Assembly: GCA_038061695.1 (NCBI GenBank)
Contig: JBBTYT010000001.1
Coordinates: forward strand, 1 to 64,000
Reading direction: 5' to 3'
DNA: 64,000 nt
DNA from: M10-OD1-4 sp038061695
Lineage (GTDB): Bacteria; Patescibacteriota; Minisyncoccia; GWC2-36-17; M10-OD1-4
Shown: piece by piece, positions 39,878-48,531 of the stretch
Position numbering within the stretch: the stretch's first letter is position 1
Layout: each line of letters begins with the position of its first letter
Made by a program: the position numbers and the translations under genes
Notes under the pieces: model-generated
Seen by the model: only the letters and a program-made list of their open reading frames with translations
What the model was told of the DNA's origin: nothing
Database searches by the model: none

Positions 39878-41107
39878 ATGAAAATAAAACAAAAACTTAT
39901 CGGATCGTTTTTTTTGCTTCTTTTCTTTACTCTAGGTATAACTAGTTATTTGCTTTATAAAAATTCAGTTAATAATTCTATCAACCTTGTATATGCAACA
40001 ATGCATCAGGATATTAAGCAGAGAGCTCTTCGCATTGAAAATTTTCAAGATAGGGCAAAGAGCGATCTATTACTAGCTCTTAATTATCCGCTTTTTATAG
40101 AATATTTTGAGCTTCCAGAAACTAAAGCAGGAAATGTTTATGTGGATGGGATTATACAGTTTACCCCTAATCAACGTGAGATTAAAAATAAGCTTGATGT
40201 ATGGATCAAGTTTTTTCAGAATCGATTTTCTGTTGATGAAACTTGCCTTATTGATGGATCTGGACAGGAGCATACGCGACTTACTTCAGGTATAATAGCG
40301 CCAGACGATGATTTTTCGAGTGAAGAAGATGGCGCGTCGTTTTTTGCGCCTAGTATGGCAAAATCAAAAGGAGAGGTACATATAGAGTATCCATATATGT
40401 CTCCAGATTCTAATAGGTGGGTATTCGCATATACTTCACCAATCGTATTATCTGATGGATCAAAACCTTCGTTTTTTCACTTTGAGTTACCTATGTTATT
40501 TTTTCAAAAAACATCACTTGAACGCGCTCCTGAAAAAACACGTATAATAGTACTTGATCCGGCAAAGGGTCTCATCCTTGCAGATACCGCGCAGAATATA
40601 GAGACAGGCGTTAAGGAATTGGGAGATATTGAAAAGTCGTTGATGACAAATTATTTTCCATCAATTAATACTATCTCGACAGGCGTAAACTTTAATACAG
40701 CTATAGCAGATATGAAAGCTGGAAAAGAAGGAAGTATAAATATTACAATGATAAATGGAGAAGAGAAGCTACTGGCATACGGTCCACTTACTACATTTGG
40801 TTGGTCTGTTTTAGAAATAAGAGATAGTGGAGAGAGTGGGGTGGCTGGAGTGTTCGGTGGTTCTATGCTGATTATTCTTATCACTGTCTTTCTTCTTGAC
40901 CTTATTATTATCATCATCGTAACAAGAGCAATTGTACGACCGATAGAAAGCTTAACTGAGAGCGCAAGTAAAATATCAAGAGGAGAAGCGAATGTTATGA
41001 TACCAGAAATAAAAACTAAAGATGAGATTCACGATCTTGCAGAGGCAATGAAAGGTGTTCTTGCCGCTGTAGAATTTTTACGTGATGAAATTGATAAGAA
41101 AAAATAA
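39878..41107 (+). CDS. Membrane sensor with extracellular domain and HAMP, no output domain
   Basis: 409 residues: transmembrane helix at 7-27, an extracytoplasmic domain of about 290 residues resembling a Cache sensor (ETCLIDGSGQEHTRLTSG, GEVHIEYPYMSPDSNRWVFA), a second helix at about 320-345 and a HAMP domain (TRAIVRPIESLTESASKISR). It stops about 20 residues after HAMP, with no kinase, cyclase or methyl-accepting region. The following 60-codon frame may supply a partner. Signalling would have to go by protein contact. Confidence 0.85.
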   Translation: MKIKQKLIGSFFLLLFFTLGITSYLLYKNSVNNSINLVYATMHQDIKQRALRIENFQDRAKSDLLLALNYPLFIEYFELPETKAGNVYVDGIIQFTPNQREIKNKLDVWIKFFQNRFSVDETCLIDGSGQEHTRLTSGIIAPDDDFSSEEDGASFFAPSMAKSKGEVHIEYPYMSPDSNRWVFAYTSPIVLSDGSKPSFFHFELPMLFFQKTSLERAPEKTRIIVLDPAKGLILADTAQNIETGVKELGDIEKSLMTNYFPSINTISTGVNFNTAIADMKAGKEGSINITMINGEEKLLAYGPLTTFGWSVLEIRDSGESGVAGVFGGSMLIILITVFLLDLIIIIIVTRAIVRPIESLTESASKISRGEANVMIPEIKTKDEIHDLAEAMKGVLAAVEFLRDEIDKKK

Positions 41108-41109
41108 AA

Positions 41110-41292
41110 TTGGGAAAGATATTGTTACAATATTATGAAATAGTAAAAGAGAGAGATGGGCTAAACTCTCAGGTTAAATTAGCTATGTTAACTAGGATTT
41201 CGTCAAAGAAAGCTGAAGTGATTGAGGATTCTCCAGAGAATATTGCGTTATTTGAAGATGCGATGAAAAAGATATTTGATGACAAAGATTAA
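41110..41292 (+). CDS. Small protein after the HAMP sensor, TTG start
   Basis: 60 residues, starting from TTG two bases after the sensor stop. The sequence (LLQYYEIVKERDGLNSQVKL, then DSPENIALFEDAMKKIFDDK) is amphipathic and acidic, consistent with a helical regulatory peptide. No ATG exists in the frame upstream. Codon use and position support it, but a family is not recognised. It could be the missing output or an adaptor for the sensor. Confidence 0.5.
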   Translation: MGKILLQYYEIVKERDGLNSQVKLAMLTRISSKKAEVIEDSPENIALFEDAMKKIFDDKD

Positions 41293-41310
41293 GCGTGATG
41301 ATTATAAAAA

Positions 41311-41351
41311 ACAACAGGCATCTATCTTAATGGTAGATGCCTGTTGTCAGC
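41311..41351. terminator. Terminator after the sensor pair
   Basis: ACAACAGGCATCTA (41311..41324) pairs perfectly with TAGATGCCTGTTGT (41334..41347), loop of nine bases. There is no long T run, so it might also act as an RNA-stability structure. Confidence 0.7.
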
Positions 41352-41405
41352 ATTGATAGTTTTACAATAATGGTTAGGTTTGGATTAATATATCATAAAA
41401 ATTTT

Positions 41406-41434
41406 TTGACATATTAAATTTATGTTGATATAGT
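41406..41434 (+). promoter_or_regulatory. Promoter of the UPF0182 gene
   Basis: A consensus -35 TTGACA (41406..41411), 17 bases, and TATAGT (41429..41434) with TGA before it. The transcript start near 41441 leaves a leader of about 30 bases. Confidence 0.7.
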
Positions 41435-41471
41435 AAGTCAATTAATTATAGAGGTAAATATTAATTTTTTT

Positions 41472-44204
41472 ATGAAATCAAGAAGGTTGTTTTTTATAGG
41501 CGCATTTTTTATCTTATTTGTCGTTTTTCCTAGCGTAGTAACACTTACAATAGATTGGTGGTGGTTTTCTGAAGTAGGTTATAGTAATATTTTTATTAAA
41601 TCATTAGCTACTAAAATTCTATTATTTTTTTCAGTTTTTGTTTTTGTCGCTAGCTTCTTATTTACAAATCTCTACTTGGCGATTCGTTCAAAATCTCCTT
41701 GGGTAGCAAGTTTGCCGGAAATGTTAATTGGACGTTCTATAAATCTTGATAATAGAGTTATCAAGAAATTAGCTATTACTGCAAGTCTTGTCATCGCGCT
41801 TTTTTTTGGATTTTCTGCAGTTGCTAATTGGCAAGAAATTTTAAGATTTTATTCAGCTACGTCTTTTGGCGTAGTGGATCCAATTTTTGGAAAGGATGTA
41901 GCTTTTTATATTTTTTCTCTTCCTATATTTCAATTTACTCTTGGTATCGTAAAGATGTTAATTGTTTTAACATTAATTATTTGTGCGTTTATATATGTTT
42001 TACGTGGTTCTCTTCGTTTTCCAGCGTTATCAGCACAACGCGGGTTGCAATCTTTAAGGAATATAGAGATAGATCCTTCAACACGTCTTCATCTTGGTAT
42101 TTTGTTAACTATTTTCTTGGCAACTATTGCCATCGGTATATATCTCTCTTTATTTTCTCTGCTTACGAGTCAGAGTGGTCTTATCTTTGGCGCAACATAT
42201 ACAGATGCAACGATAAGAATACCATTATTATGGATATCTTTCGGCGTTGTTTTGTTCGCAGTAGCATCTCTATTTATATGGATATGGAGGGGAAGTTTGG
42301 CGTTGTTCGCAGGATCAATTTTTCTTTATATTTTAGTAGGAATAGCTTCCGTGATCATCCCATCTTTAGTTCAAAAATTATCTGTCACTCCAAATGAAAT
42401 AGTGAAAGAAACGCCGTTTATTAAAAATAATATAGATGCTACTCGTCAGGCATTTGCTCTTAACGAGATAGAGGAAAGGGAGATTTCAGTGGATAAGCCA
42501 ATAACTTCTGCTGATATAACTGCTAATAATCTTACCATTAAGAATGTTAGGCTTTGGGATAGAAATCCTCTTTTATCAACATTTTCACAAATACAAGAGA
42601 TAAGGACTTATTATGAATTTGTTGAAGTTGATGACGATCGTTATATTATTGACGGAGAGATTCGTCAAGTTATGCTTTCTCTGCGTGAGTTGGCATCGGC
42701 TTCTTTACCGAATAGAAATTGGATTAACGAGCGTCTTACATTTACTCACGGCTATGGCGTAGCGGCAGGACCTGTTAACCAAGTTACGCCAGAAGGATTA
42801 CCAGTTTTATTTGTTAAAGATTTACCACCAAAGTCAGATGTAAAGGAGCTTGAGATTTCTCGTCCCGAAATTTATTTTTCTGAACTTTCAAATGATTACA
42901 TTATAACAAACACAAAATCACGCGAGTTTAATTATCCAAAAGGCGAAGAAAATGTTTACTCAGATTATGAGGGTAGCGGTGGCGTTGAGATTAATTCATT
43001 TTTGAAGCGTATATTTTATGCATTTAAGTTTAAATCACTCGCATTGCTTTTATCAAACGACATTACTAGGGAAAGTCGTATTATTTACTTAAGAAATATA
43101 TCTGATAGAGTTGCTAAGATTGCGCCATTTTTAACATTTGATAAAGATCCATATAGTGTTATTGCTGATGGTAAATTATATTGGATCGCTGATGCTTACA
43201 CAACAAGTGATAGGTATCCTTATTCTCAACCATTAAAATTAAATGGTAAAAATATAAATTACATCAGAAATTCTGTAAAGGCGGTAGTTGATGCATATAA
43301 TGGAAAAATAACATTTTATCAAGCGGATGCAAAAGACCCGATTTTACAAACATATGCAAAGATTTTTCCAGGAACATTCAAGCCAATCTCAGAAATGCCA
43401 AAAAGCTTAATTTCTCATATTCGTTATCCTCAAGATATATTTACATTACAGACAAATATGTACTCTATTTATCATATGGATGATCCGCAGGCATTTTATA
43501 ATAAAGAGGATCAATGGGAGGTTCCAATAATTACAGTGGATGGAGATGGTGTGTCTAAAGATAGATCTCCGCAGATGCAACCAAGGCATATTATTATGAG
43601 GTTGCCAGAAGAGAAAAAAGAAGAATATATTTTGATGTTGCCATTTACGCCGCGCGCAAAAGATAATCTTTCGGCTTGGATAGTTGCTCGTAATGATGGA
43701 GAAAATTACGGCAATCTTATAGTTTATCGTTTTCCTAAAGATAAGTTAATTTTTGGACCAAAGCAGATTATTGGTAGAATCAATCAAGACCCCGAGATTT
43801 CCCAACAGCTTTCTTTATGGAATCAGGGCGGTTCGCAAGTTATTCAAGGGCCATTACTAGTAATCCCAATAGAGGAATCATTGCTTTATGTGCGTTCTCT
43901 TTTTCTTAAGGCTGAGAATGGTAAAATTCCTGAATTAAAACGTGTTATTGTGGCATATGAGAATAAAATTGCGATGAAAGAGACATTAGAGGAGGGACTC
44001 GCAGTAATTTTTGGCAATAGTCCTACGATGAAATTAAAAGATAATAAAATTGCAAAACAGAAAATTACTATAACAGAAAATACGACTGAGCGTATAAAAA
44101 AAGCATTAAGTGCTTATGAGGAGTCATTGCGTGCTCAGAGAGATGGTGATTGGACACGCTATGGTGACGCAATTAAACGCTTAGGTGAAATATTAAAGCA
44201 ATAA
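41472..44204 (+). CDS. UPF0182 (COG1615) large integral membrane protein
   Basis: 910 residues, typical length. The first third carries about seven transmembrane helices (starting LFFIGAFFILFVVFPSVVTL, with the DWWWFSEVGYSNIF motif), and the rest is a large extracytoplasmic domain with the family marks RLTFTHGYG-like ERLTFTHGYGVAAGPVNQVT, YSDYEGSGGVEINSFLKRI and WIADAYTTSDRYPYSQ. The family is widespread in Actinobacteria, Cyanobacteria and Patescibacteria and has no proven function. It is the only gene of its transcript unless gnd is read through. Confidence 0.92.
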   Translation: MKSRRLFFIGAFFILFVVFPSVVTLTIDWWWFSEVGYSNIFIKSLATKILLFFSVFVFVASFLFTNLYLAIRSKSPWVASLPEMLIGRSINLDNRVIKKLAITASLVIALFFGFSAVANWQEILRFYSATSFGVVDPIFGKDVAFYIFSLPIFQFTLGIVKMLIVLTLIICAFIYVLRGSLRFPALSAQRGLQSLRNIEIDPSTRLHLGILLTIFLATIAIGIYLSLFSLLTSQSGLIFGATYTDATIRIPLLWISFGVVLFAVASLFIWIWRGSLALFAGSIFLYILVGIASVIIPSLVQKLSVTPNEIVKETPFIKNNIDATRQAFALNEIEEREISVDKPITSADITANNLTIKNVRLWDRNPLLSTFSQIQEIRTYYEFVEVDDDRYIIDGEIRQVMLSLRELASASLPNRNWINERLTFTHGYGVAAGPVNQVTPEGLPVLFVKDLPPKSDVKELEISRPEIYFSELSNDYIITNTKSREFNYPKGEENVYSDYEGSGGVEINSFLKRIFYAFKFKSLALLLSNDITRESRIIYLRNISDRVAKIAPFLTFDKDPYSVIADGKLYWIADAYTTSDRYPYSQPLKLNGKNINYIRNSVKAVVDAYNGKITFYQADAKDPILQTYAKIFPGTFKPISEMPKSLISHIRYPQDIFTLQTNMYSIYHMDDPQAFYNKEDQWEVPIITVDGDGVSKDRSPQMQPRHIIMRLPEEKKEEYILMLPFTPRAKDNLSAWIVARNDGENYGNLIVYRFPKDKLIFGPKQIIGRINQDPEISQQLSLWNQGGSQVIQGPLLVIPIEESLLYVRSLFLKAENGKIPELKRVIVAYENKIAMKETLEEGLAVIFGNSPTMKLKDNKIAKQKITITENTTERIKKALSAYEESLRAQRDGDWTRYGDAIKRLGEILKQ

Positions 44205-44251
44205 ATATCTTACCATATACAAAGGAGGTTTTTAATTAAAATTTTAAAATT

Positions 44252-45145
44252 ATGAAGATAGGATATATAGGATTAGGAAAAATGGGTGAAGGTATGGTAT
44301 TGAGGCTTTTGGAAAAAGGCTGGGATGTTGTTGCTTATAATAGGAGTAAAGATCCGATAAAAGAGGTGGAAAAAAATGGTGCTGTTGGAGCATATTCATT
44401 AAGAGAGCTAGTGGATAAGTTGGAAACGCCAAGAGTTATTTGGTTAATGGTTTCACATCAAGCCGTTGACGCTGTCCTAGAAGAGCTTGTGCCTTTGCTT
44501 TCTGATGGTGATGTTCTGATAGATGGTGGAAATTCAAATTATAAGGAAACTTTAAAAAGATCAAAGGAGTTAAAAGAAAAAAATATCCACTTTTTAGATG
44601 CTGGCACAAGCGGTGGTCCAAGAGGAGCGAGAAATGGCGCTTGTGTGATGGTTGGCGGTGAAAGAGATTTATTTGATAGATATGAGAAGCTTTTTACAGA
44701 TATATCTGCGGATAAGGCATATGGATATATGGGTCGCTCAGGATCAGGTCATTTTGTGAAGATGGTACATAATGGCATTGAATATGGGATGATGCAGGCT
44801 CTTGGAGAAGGATTCGAAGTTTTAAAAAAATCGGAATTTAATTTGAATCTTACAGAGGTTGTAAAGATATATAATAATAAAAGTGTAATAGAATCACGTC
44901 TTACAAACTGGCTTCAAAGCGCCTTTCAAAAACATAGTGAGGATTTAAATGGTATTTCAGGCAAGGTTTCTCATAGCGGGGAAGGTCTTTGGACTGTTGA
45001 GGCGGCAAATGAGCTTGGTGTGCCATTACCTATTATAGAGGGTTCGCTTAAATTCAGGGAAGAGTCGCAAAATAATCCTAGCTACACAGGTCAAGTTCTT
45101 TCCGCTTTGAGGAATGAATTTGGAGGACACGATGTTAAAAACTAA
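44252..45145 (+). CDS. gnd: 6-phosphogluconate dehydrogenase (decarboxylating), short type
   Basis: 297 residues, the short GndA-like form. The Rossmann start is IGYIGLGKMGEGMVLRLLEKG, with NRS as the NADP/NAD contact; VLIDGGNSNYKET and FLDAGTSGGPRGARNG are the substrate motifs, and HFVKMVHNGIEYGMMQ has the catalytic lysine. It oxidises 6-phosphogluconate to ribulose 5-phosphate. It is directly followed by pgl. A perfect AAGGAGG at 44221 lies about 25 bases upstream, too far to act as a normal ribosome site. Confidence 0.94.
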   Translation: MKIGYIGLGKMGEGMVLRLLEKGWDVVAYNRSKDPIKEVEKNGAVGAYSLRELVDKLETPRVIWLMVSHQAVDAVLEELVPLLSDGDVLIDGGNSNYKETLKRSKELKEKNIHFLDAGTSGGPRGARNGACVMVGGERDLFDRYEKLFTDISADKAYGYMGRSGSGHFVKMVHNGIEYGMMQALGEGFEVLKKSEFNLNLTEVVKIYNNKSVIESRLTNWLQSAFQKHSEDLNGISGKVSHSGEGLWTVEAANELGVPLPIIEGSLKFREESQNNPSYTGQVLSALRNEFGGHDVKN

Positions 45146-45889
45146 ATGATTGATATAAAAGTGTACGAGAGTAAAAAAGATGCACTAAACAATATATCTG
45201 ATGATATAAATAAAAAGATATCAGAATTCAAAAAAAGTAATACGCCTTTATTATTTTTAATATCAGGCGGTTCGGTTCTTGAAATTTTAGATTATATAAA
45301 AAAAGATTTTTTAGGAGATTTTATGACAATTTCTGTTTTAGATGAGAGGTTTGATATTACTAATAAAAATAATAATTTTACTCAGCTTTCAGAAAGAGTG
45401 ATTTATAAAGCGATGGTTTTTGCAGGAGTCAATTTTATAGATACAAGCGTAAAGTATGGTCAAACAAAAGAAGAGTTGGCTGATTTTTTTGAAGAAGAGC
45501 TTAAGAGCTGGAACGGAAAAAAAATAAATGGTAGAATAATAGCAATATTTGGCGTCGGTATTGATGGACATACATCTGGCATTATGCCTTTTTTCAAAGA
45601 TGAGAAAAAGTTTCTGGAATTATTTGAAGGTGATAGATGGGTTATTAGTTATGATGCGTCAGGGAAAAATCAATATTCAGAAAGAGTAACAACGACAAAT
45701 ACTTTTTTACGCCGTATAGATGAAGCCTTTGTATTTGTAATTGGAGAAGAAAAAAAGATGGCATTAGAAAATATGCAAAAAAATGGAAGTGTAGCGGAAG
45801 TTCCAGCGAGAATTTTAGCTGAAATTAACGCCAAGGTTTATACAAATATACTATTTAAAAACTTTGAAATTACGAAAGAGAAAGATTAA
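45146..45889 (+). CDS. pgl: 6-phosphogluconolactonase
   Basis: 247 residues of the NagB/DevB fold: LLFLISGGSVLEIL, ISVLDERFDIT and IFGVGIDGHTSGIMPFF are the three ligand-binding motifs. It hydrolyses 6-phosphogluconolactone, the step before Gnd. It starts with no gap after gnd. Glucose-6-phosphate dehydrogenase itself is not in the window. The last 22 bases of the gene form the left arm of a perfect 30-bp inverted repeat. Confidence 0.92.
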   Translation: MIDIKVYESKKDALNNISDDINKKISEFKKSNTPLLFLISGGSVLEILDYIKKDFLGDFMTISVLDERFDITNKNNNFTQLSERVIYKAMVFAGVNFIDTSVKYGQTKEELADFFEEELKSWNGKKINGRIIAIFGVGIDGHTSGIMPFFKDEKKFLELFEGDRWVISYDASGKNQYSERVTTTNTFLRRIDEAFVFVIGEEKKMALENMQKNGSVAEVPARILAEINAKVYTNILFKNFEITKEKD

Positions 45890-45987
45890 GGTTTTCTTAC
45901 GTGTGCTCACGCTAATCTGCCGACCAGTAGATTAGCTGCGCTTACCGTTAACACTTCAGAAAACCTTAATCTTTCTCTTTCGTAATT
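45868..45987. repeat. Perfect 30-bp inverted repeat across the pgl stop codon
   Basis: Positions 45868..45897 and 45958..45987 are exact reverse complements over 30 bases. The left arm includes the final codons and stop of pgl. The 60-base loop has its own eight-pair hairpin, GCTAATCT (45911..45918) with AGATTAGC (45929..45936). The whole could form a very stable RNA hairpin between pgl and pgi. Confidence 0.92.
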
Positions 45988-46003
45988 CGAAATTAAAAAA
46001 AAG

Positions 46004-47320
46004 ATGATGCAATTTTTTTATAAAAAAATATCTCAAATAGAAGAAGGTGATACTATAGCGGTAACTTCTACTTTAAAAGATTATATTAAGCGCTTAAATG
46101 AAATTGCAAAAAGCGGGAATTATGAATCTCCGGAAGCATCAATTAATTTAGCATTTGATGATGAGCTTATAAATAAGTCAGTAGAATTGGCAAGAATTAA
46201 AAAAAACGACAGATTAAAATATATAGTAATTGTCGGCATAGGAGGTTCTAATCTCGGCACGATGGCTGTTTATGAGGCTATTTTTGGCAATTTAGCCGTA
46301 GTTTTAAATAATCAAAAGCCAAAGATGATATTTTTGGATACGAATAATCCAAAAGATATTTTAGATGTGAAGCATATTTTAGCTGACATAAAAGATAGAG
46401 ATGAAATACTAATAAATTTAATCAGTAAGTCTGGAGGAACAACAGAAACAGTTGCGAATTTCGAGGTTTTATATGATTTTCTAAAAGGTAAAATTGATAA
46501 TTTTGATGAAAGAGTTGTTGTAACAACGGATTTTGAGTCAAAGCTTTGGATTTCTGCAAAGAATAAAGGATTTTCTCTTTTGGAGATTCCAAAAAATGTA
46601 GGCGGAAGATATTCTCTCTTTTCTGCTGTTGGTATTTTCCCGTTAGCTTTGATTGGGATTGATATTAAGAATATTCTTGAGGGAGCGAAGAATATGAGAG
46701 ATATATGTTTAAATAATGATATAGAAAAAAACCCAGCTCTCTTATCAGCTATTTTAATTTTTTTACATAATAAGAAAGGTATAAATATAAATAATTCTTT
46801 CTTTTTTCACTCACAACTTGAATCGGTTGGCAGGTGGTATAGGCAACTTTTAGGGGAGTCTATAGGTAAGCAAAATAATAAGAATGGTGAAGAAGTAAGG
46901 GTTGGAATAACACCAATAGTATCTATAGGTTCGACAGACCTTCATTCTATGGCTCAGCTTTTTTTGGGCGGTCCAAAAGATAAATTTACAACATTTATAA
47001 ATACACAATCTCATAAAAGTGGTGTAAGTATGCCAAATAAGCTTGAACTTGGTGAGCTTGTAGAAGATATAGCAGGAAGAGATTTTTCAGATATAATGGA
47101 CGCAATATATAAAGGAGTAAAAGAGGCTTATATTCAAAATAAAATGCCTTTTATGGAGGTGATTATAGATGATATTAATGAGAAAGAGTTGGGCGGATTT
47201 TTACAATTTAAGATGATGGAGATAATCTTTTTGGCGGAACTTTTAAATGTAAACGCCTTTGATCAGCCTAATGTAGAGGATTATAAAAAAGAGACAAGGA
47301 AGATATTAAAAATTATATAG
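46004..47320 (+). CDS. pgi: Glucose-6-phosphate isomerase
   Basis: 438 residues, compact form. Motifs: YIVIVGIGGSNLGTMAVYEA, LISKSGGTTETVANFEVLYD, GGRYSLFSAVGIFPLALIGI, LLGESIGKQNN and STDLHSMAQLFLGGPKDKF. It interconverts glucose-6-phosphate and fructose-6-phosphate, the branch point between glycolysis and the genes upstream. Two ATGs in a row (46004, 46007) make the first residue uncertain. A large hairpin separates it from pgl. Confidence 0.94.
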   Translation: MMQFFYKKISQIEEGDTIAVTSTLKDYIKRLNEIAKSGNYESPEASINLAFDDELINKSVELARIKKNDRLKYIVIVGIGGSNLGTMAVYEAIFGNLAVVLNNQKPKMIFLDTNNPKDILDVKHILADIKDRDEILINLISKSGGTTETVANFEVLYDFLKGKIDNFDERVVVTTDFESKLWISAKNKGFSLLEIPKNVGGRYSLFSAVGIFPLALIGIDIKNILEGAKNMRDICLNNDIEKNPALLSAILIFLHNKKGININNSFFFHSQLESVGRWYRQLLGESIGKQNNKNGEEVRVGITPIVSIGSTDLHSMAQLFLGGPKDKFTTFINTQSHKSGVSMPNKLELGELVEDIAGRDFSDIMDAIYKGVKEAYIQNKMPFMEVIIDDINEKELGGFLQFKMMEIIFLAELLNVNAFDQPNVEDYKKETRKILKII

Positions 47321-47322
47321 CA

Positions 47323-47351
47323 TTGATTTTTTTGTATAAATCTGTTATAAT
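47323..47351 (+). promoter_or_regulatory. Strong promoter of the 47407 gene
   Basis: TTGATT (47323..47328), 17 bases, and TATAAT (47346..47351) with an upstream TGT that makes an extended -10. It begins within three bases of the pgi stop. The leader is about 49 bases and carries AGGAGGG. Confidence 0.7.
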
Positions 47352-47406
47352 CTATGAAATTAATGTATAACATAGTTCTTTGAATTCATAATTAGGAGGG
47401 TTAAAT

Positions 47407-47670
47407 ATGATATTAAAGAATAATCAAGCAGGGAGCTATGTTGTTGAGCTCGATGCTTACGAAGGTGTAGTTAGGGGAGCTAAGGTGTTATTCATAGCTT
47501 CTAACGAAAAGGTCGTCGTAAGAAATATCTCTAGTGTTGATAACGAGGTATTTATTATGGTTGATACTCCTAAGAAATTCTGGAGGGATTGTCATAAGAA
47601 TCTTGGGCAGTCTTTTGAACCACCAGAAATTGTGAAGGTTCGCAAGAGCGATATTTATGTTCTTGTGTAA
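47407..47670 (+). CDS. Unrecognised 87-residue protein with strong expression signals
   Basis: The gene has a consensus promoter, a full Shine-Dalgarno (AGGAGGG, six bases before ATG) and an intrinsic terminator, a combination rare in this window. The product begins ILKNNQAGSYVVELDAYEGV and ends EIVKVRKSDIYVLV; it looks like a small all-beta cytoplasmic protein with one cysteine and a WRDCHKN segment. No family is recognised. Abundant expression is inferred from the signals. Confidence 0.75.
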   Translation: MILKNNQAGSYVVELDAYEGVVRGAKVLFIASNEKVVVRNISSVDNEVFIMVDTPKKFWRDCHKNLGQSFEPPEIVKVRKSDIYVLV

Positions 47671-47682
47671 TTAAACCCATAG

Positions 47683-47719
47683 ACCCGCGGAAGCTAAAAA
47701 AGCTGAAGCGGGTTTTTTA
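47683..47719 (+). terminator. Terminator of the 47407 gene
   Basis: ACCCGC and GCGGGT (47708..47713) form the outer stem, AGCT/AGCT an inner one, followed by a run of T. Confidence 0.88.
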
Positions 47720-47828
47720 TTTGCACTCTGTTTTAGCGCATTATGTTGTGGATTAAATTTAGTTGGTGATATGTATATTTATTGATATAATGTTATTATG
47801 CATTAATAATAATTAATTTTTTAAAAAA

Positions 47829-48173
47829 ATGATGAGAAAGAAGTTTGAGTCTAATATTAAATTAGACAGGTCTATTTTTACAAATGCTCTTATATTAACT
47901 TTATTAGTAGGGTTGATTTTTTTTGCATATATTTTTGGTTCTTCTAATGGATATGTAAAAGGTAAGAAGATTGGAATATCAGAAGGAAAAGAGACTGGGC
48001 AAATTGAACTTTTGCAAGCGCAGAGAAAGTCTGCTGAAGATGCTATTATGGCAGCTCAGAATAGACTCAAAGAAGGACAGGATGCTTCTGCTCCAAAGGA
48101 TATAAAAAATCCAATAGAGGATACACTTTCTCAGCCATTTGGAACACCACTTGTAAATCCACTTAATAATTAA
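47829..48173 (+). CDS. Small bitopic membrane protein, NP-tail type
   Basis: 114 residues: a transmembrane helix at about 20-40, a glycine-rich YVKGKKIGISEGKETGQIE stretch, a helix of about 30 residues and a C-terminus with repeated NP motifs (KNPIEDTLSQPFGTPLVNPL). It resembles the next gene product (GFDYGKSIGIIEGIETGKV) and shares its layout with the protein at 7474. Function unknown; it lies in a unit with the cysteine-repeat secreted protein. Confidence 0.72.
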   Translation: MMRKKFESNIKLDRSIFTNALILTLLVGLIFFAYIFGSSNGYVKGKKIGISEGKETGQIELLQAQRKSAEDAIMAAQNRLKEGQDASAPKDIKNPIEDTLSQPFGTPLVNPLNN

Positions 48174-48204
48174 TATATTAATTAGTAATTTAAGTTAATA
48201 AAAT

Positions 48205-48501
48205 ATGACAAAAACATTCTATATAGTTTTGTTTCTTCTTATTTTGATAGCGGGCGGAATTTGTTCTGGGTATTGGTATGGAAGTTCTACTGGTTTTGAT
48301 TATGGTAAATCAATCGGCATAATAGAAGGAATTGAAACAGGTAAGGTGCTAGGAAGATCAGCTGTTTTAAAGGAGCAAAGCAGTGCGGCTGAAAAAGCTT
48401 CAAAGGAAGCGCAAGATAAAGTTCTTAAAGATATTAATCCATTTAACGCAGAAGAAATTAATCCTTTTTCCAATAGCTATACAAATCCTTTTGCTCAATA
48501 G
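48205..48501 (+). CDS. Small bitopic membrane protein, NPF-tail type, paralogue of the preceding gene
   Basis: 98 residues: transmembrane helix at 5-25, YGSSTGFDYGKSIGIIEGIE, a short helix and a tail with three NPF motifs (INPFNAEEINPFSNSYTNPF). Compared with the previous protein the order of segments is the same and the G-rich part aligns, so they arose by duplication. The NPF tail recalls a docking or sorting signal, but no partner is known. Confidence 0.72.
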   Translation: MTKTFYIVLFLLILIAGGICSGYWYGSSTGFDYGKSIGIIEGIETGKVLGRSAVLKEQSSAAEKASKEAQDKVLKDINPFNAEEINPFSNSYTNPFAQ

Positions 48502-48531
48502 AGAGTTAAAATATTTTGTAAAATTAAAATA

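Noticed and set aside
44221..44227. AAGGAGG as the ribosome site of gnd
   Set aside because: It is about 25 bases from the ATG, beyond a working distance, and no alternative in-frame start lies closer.
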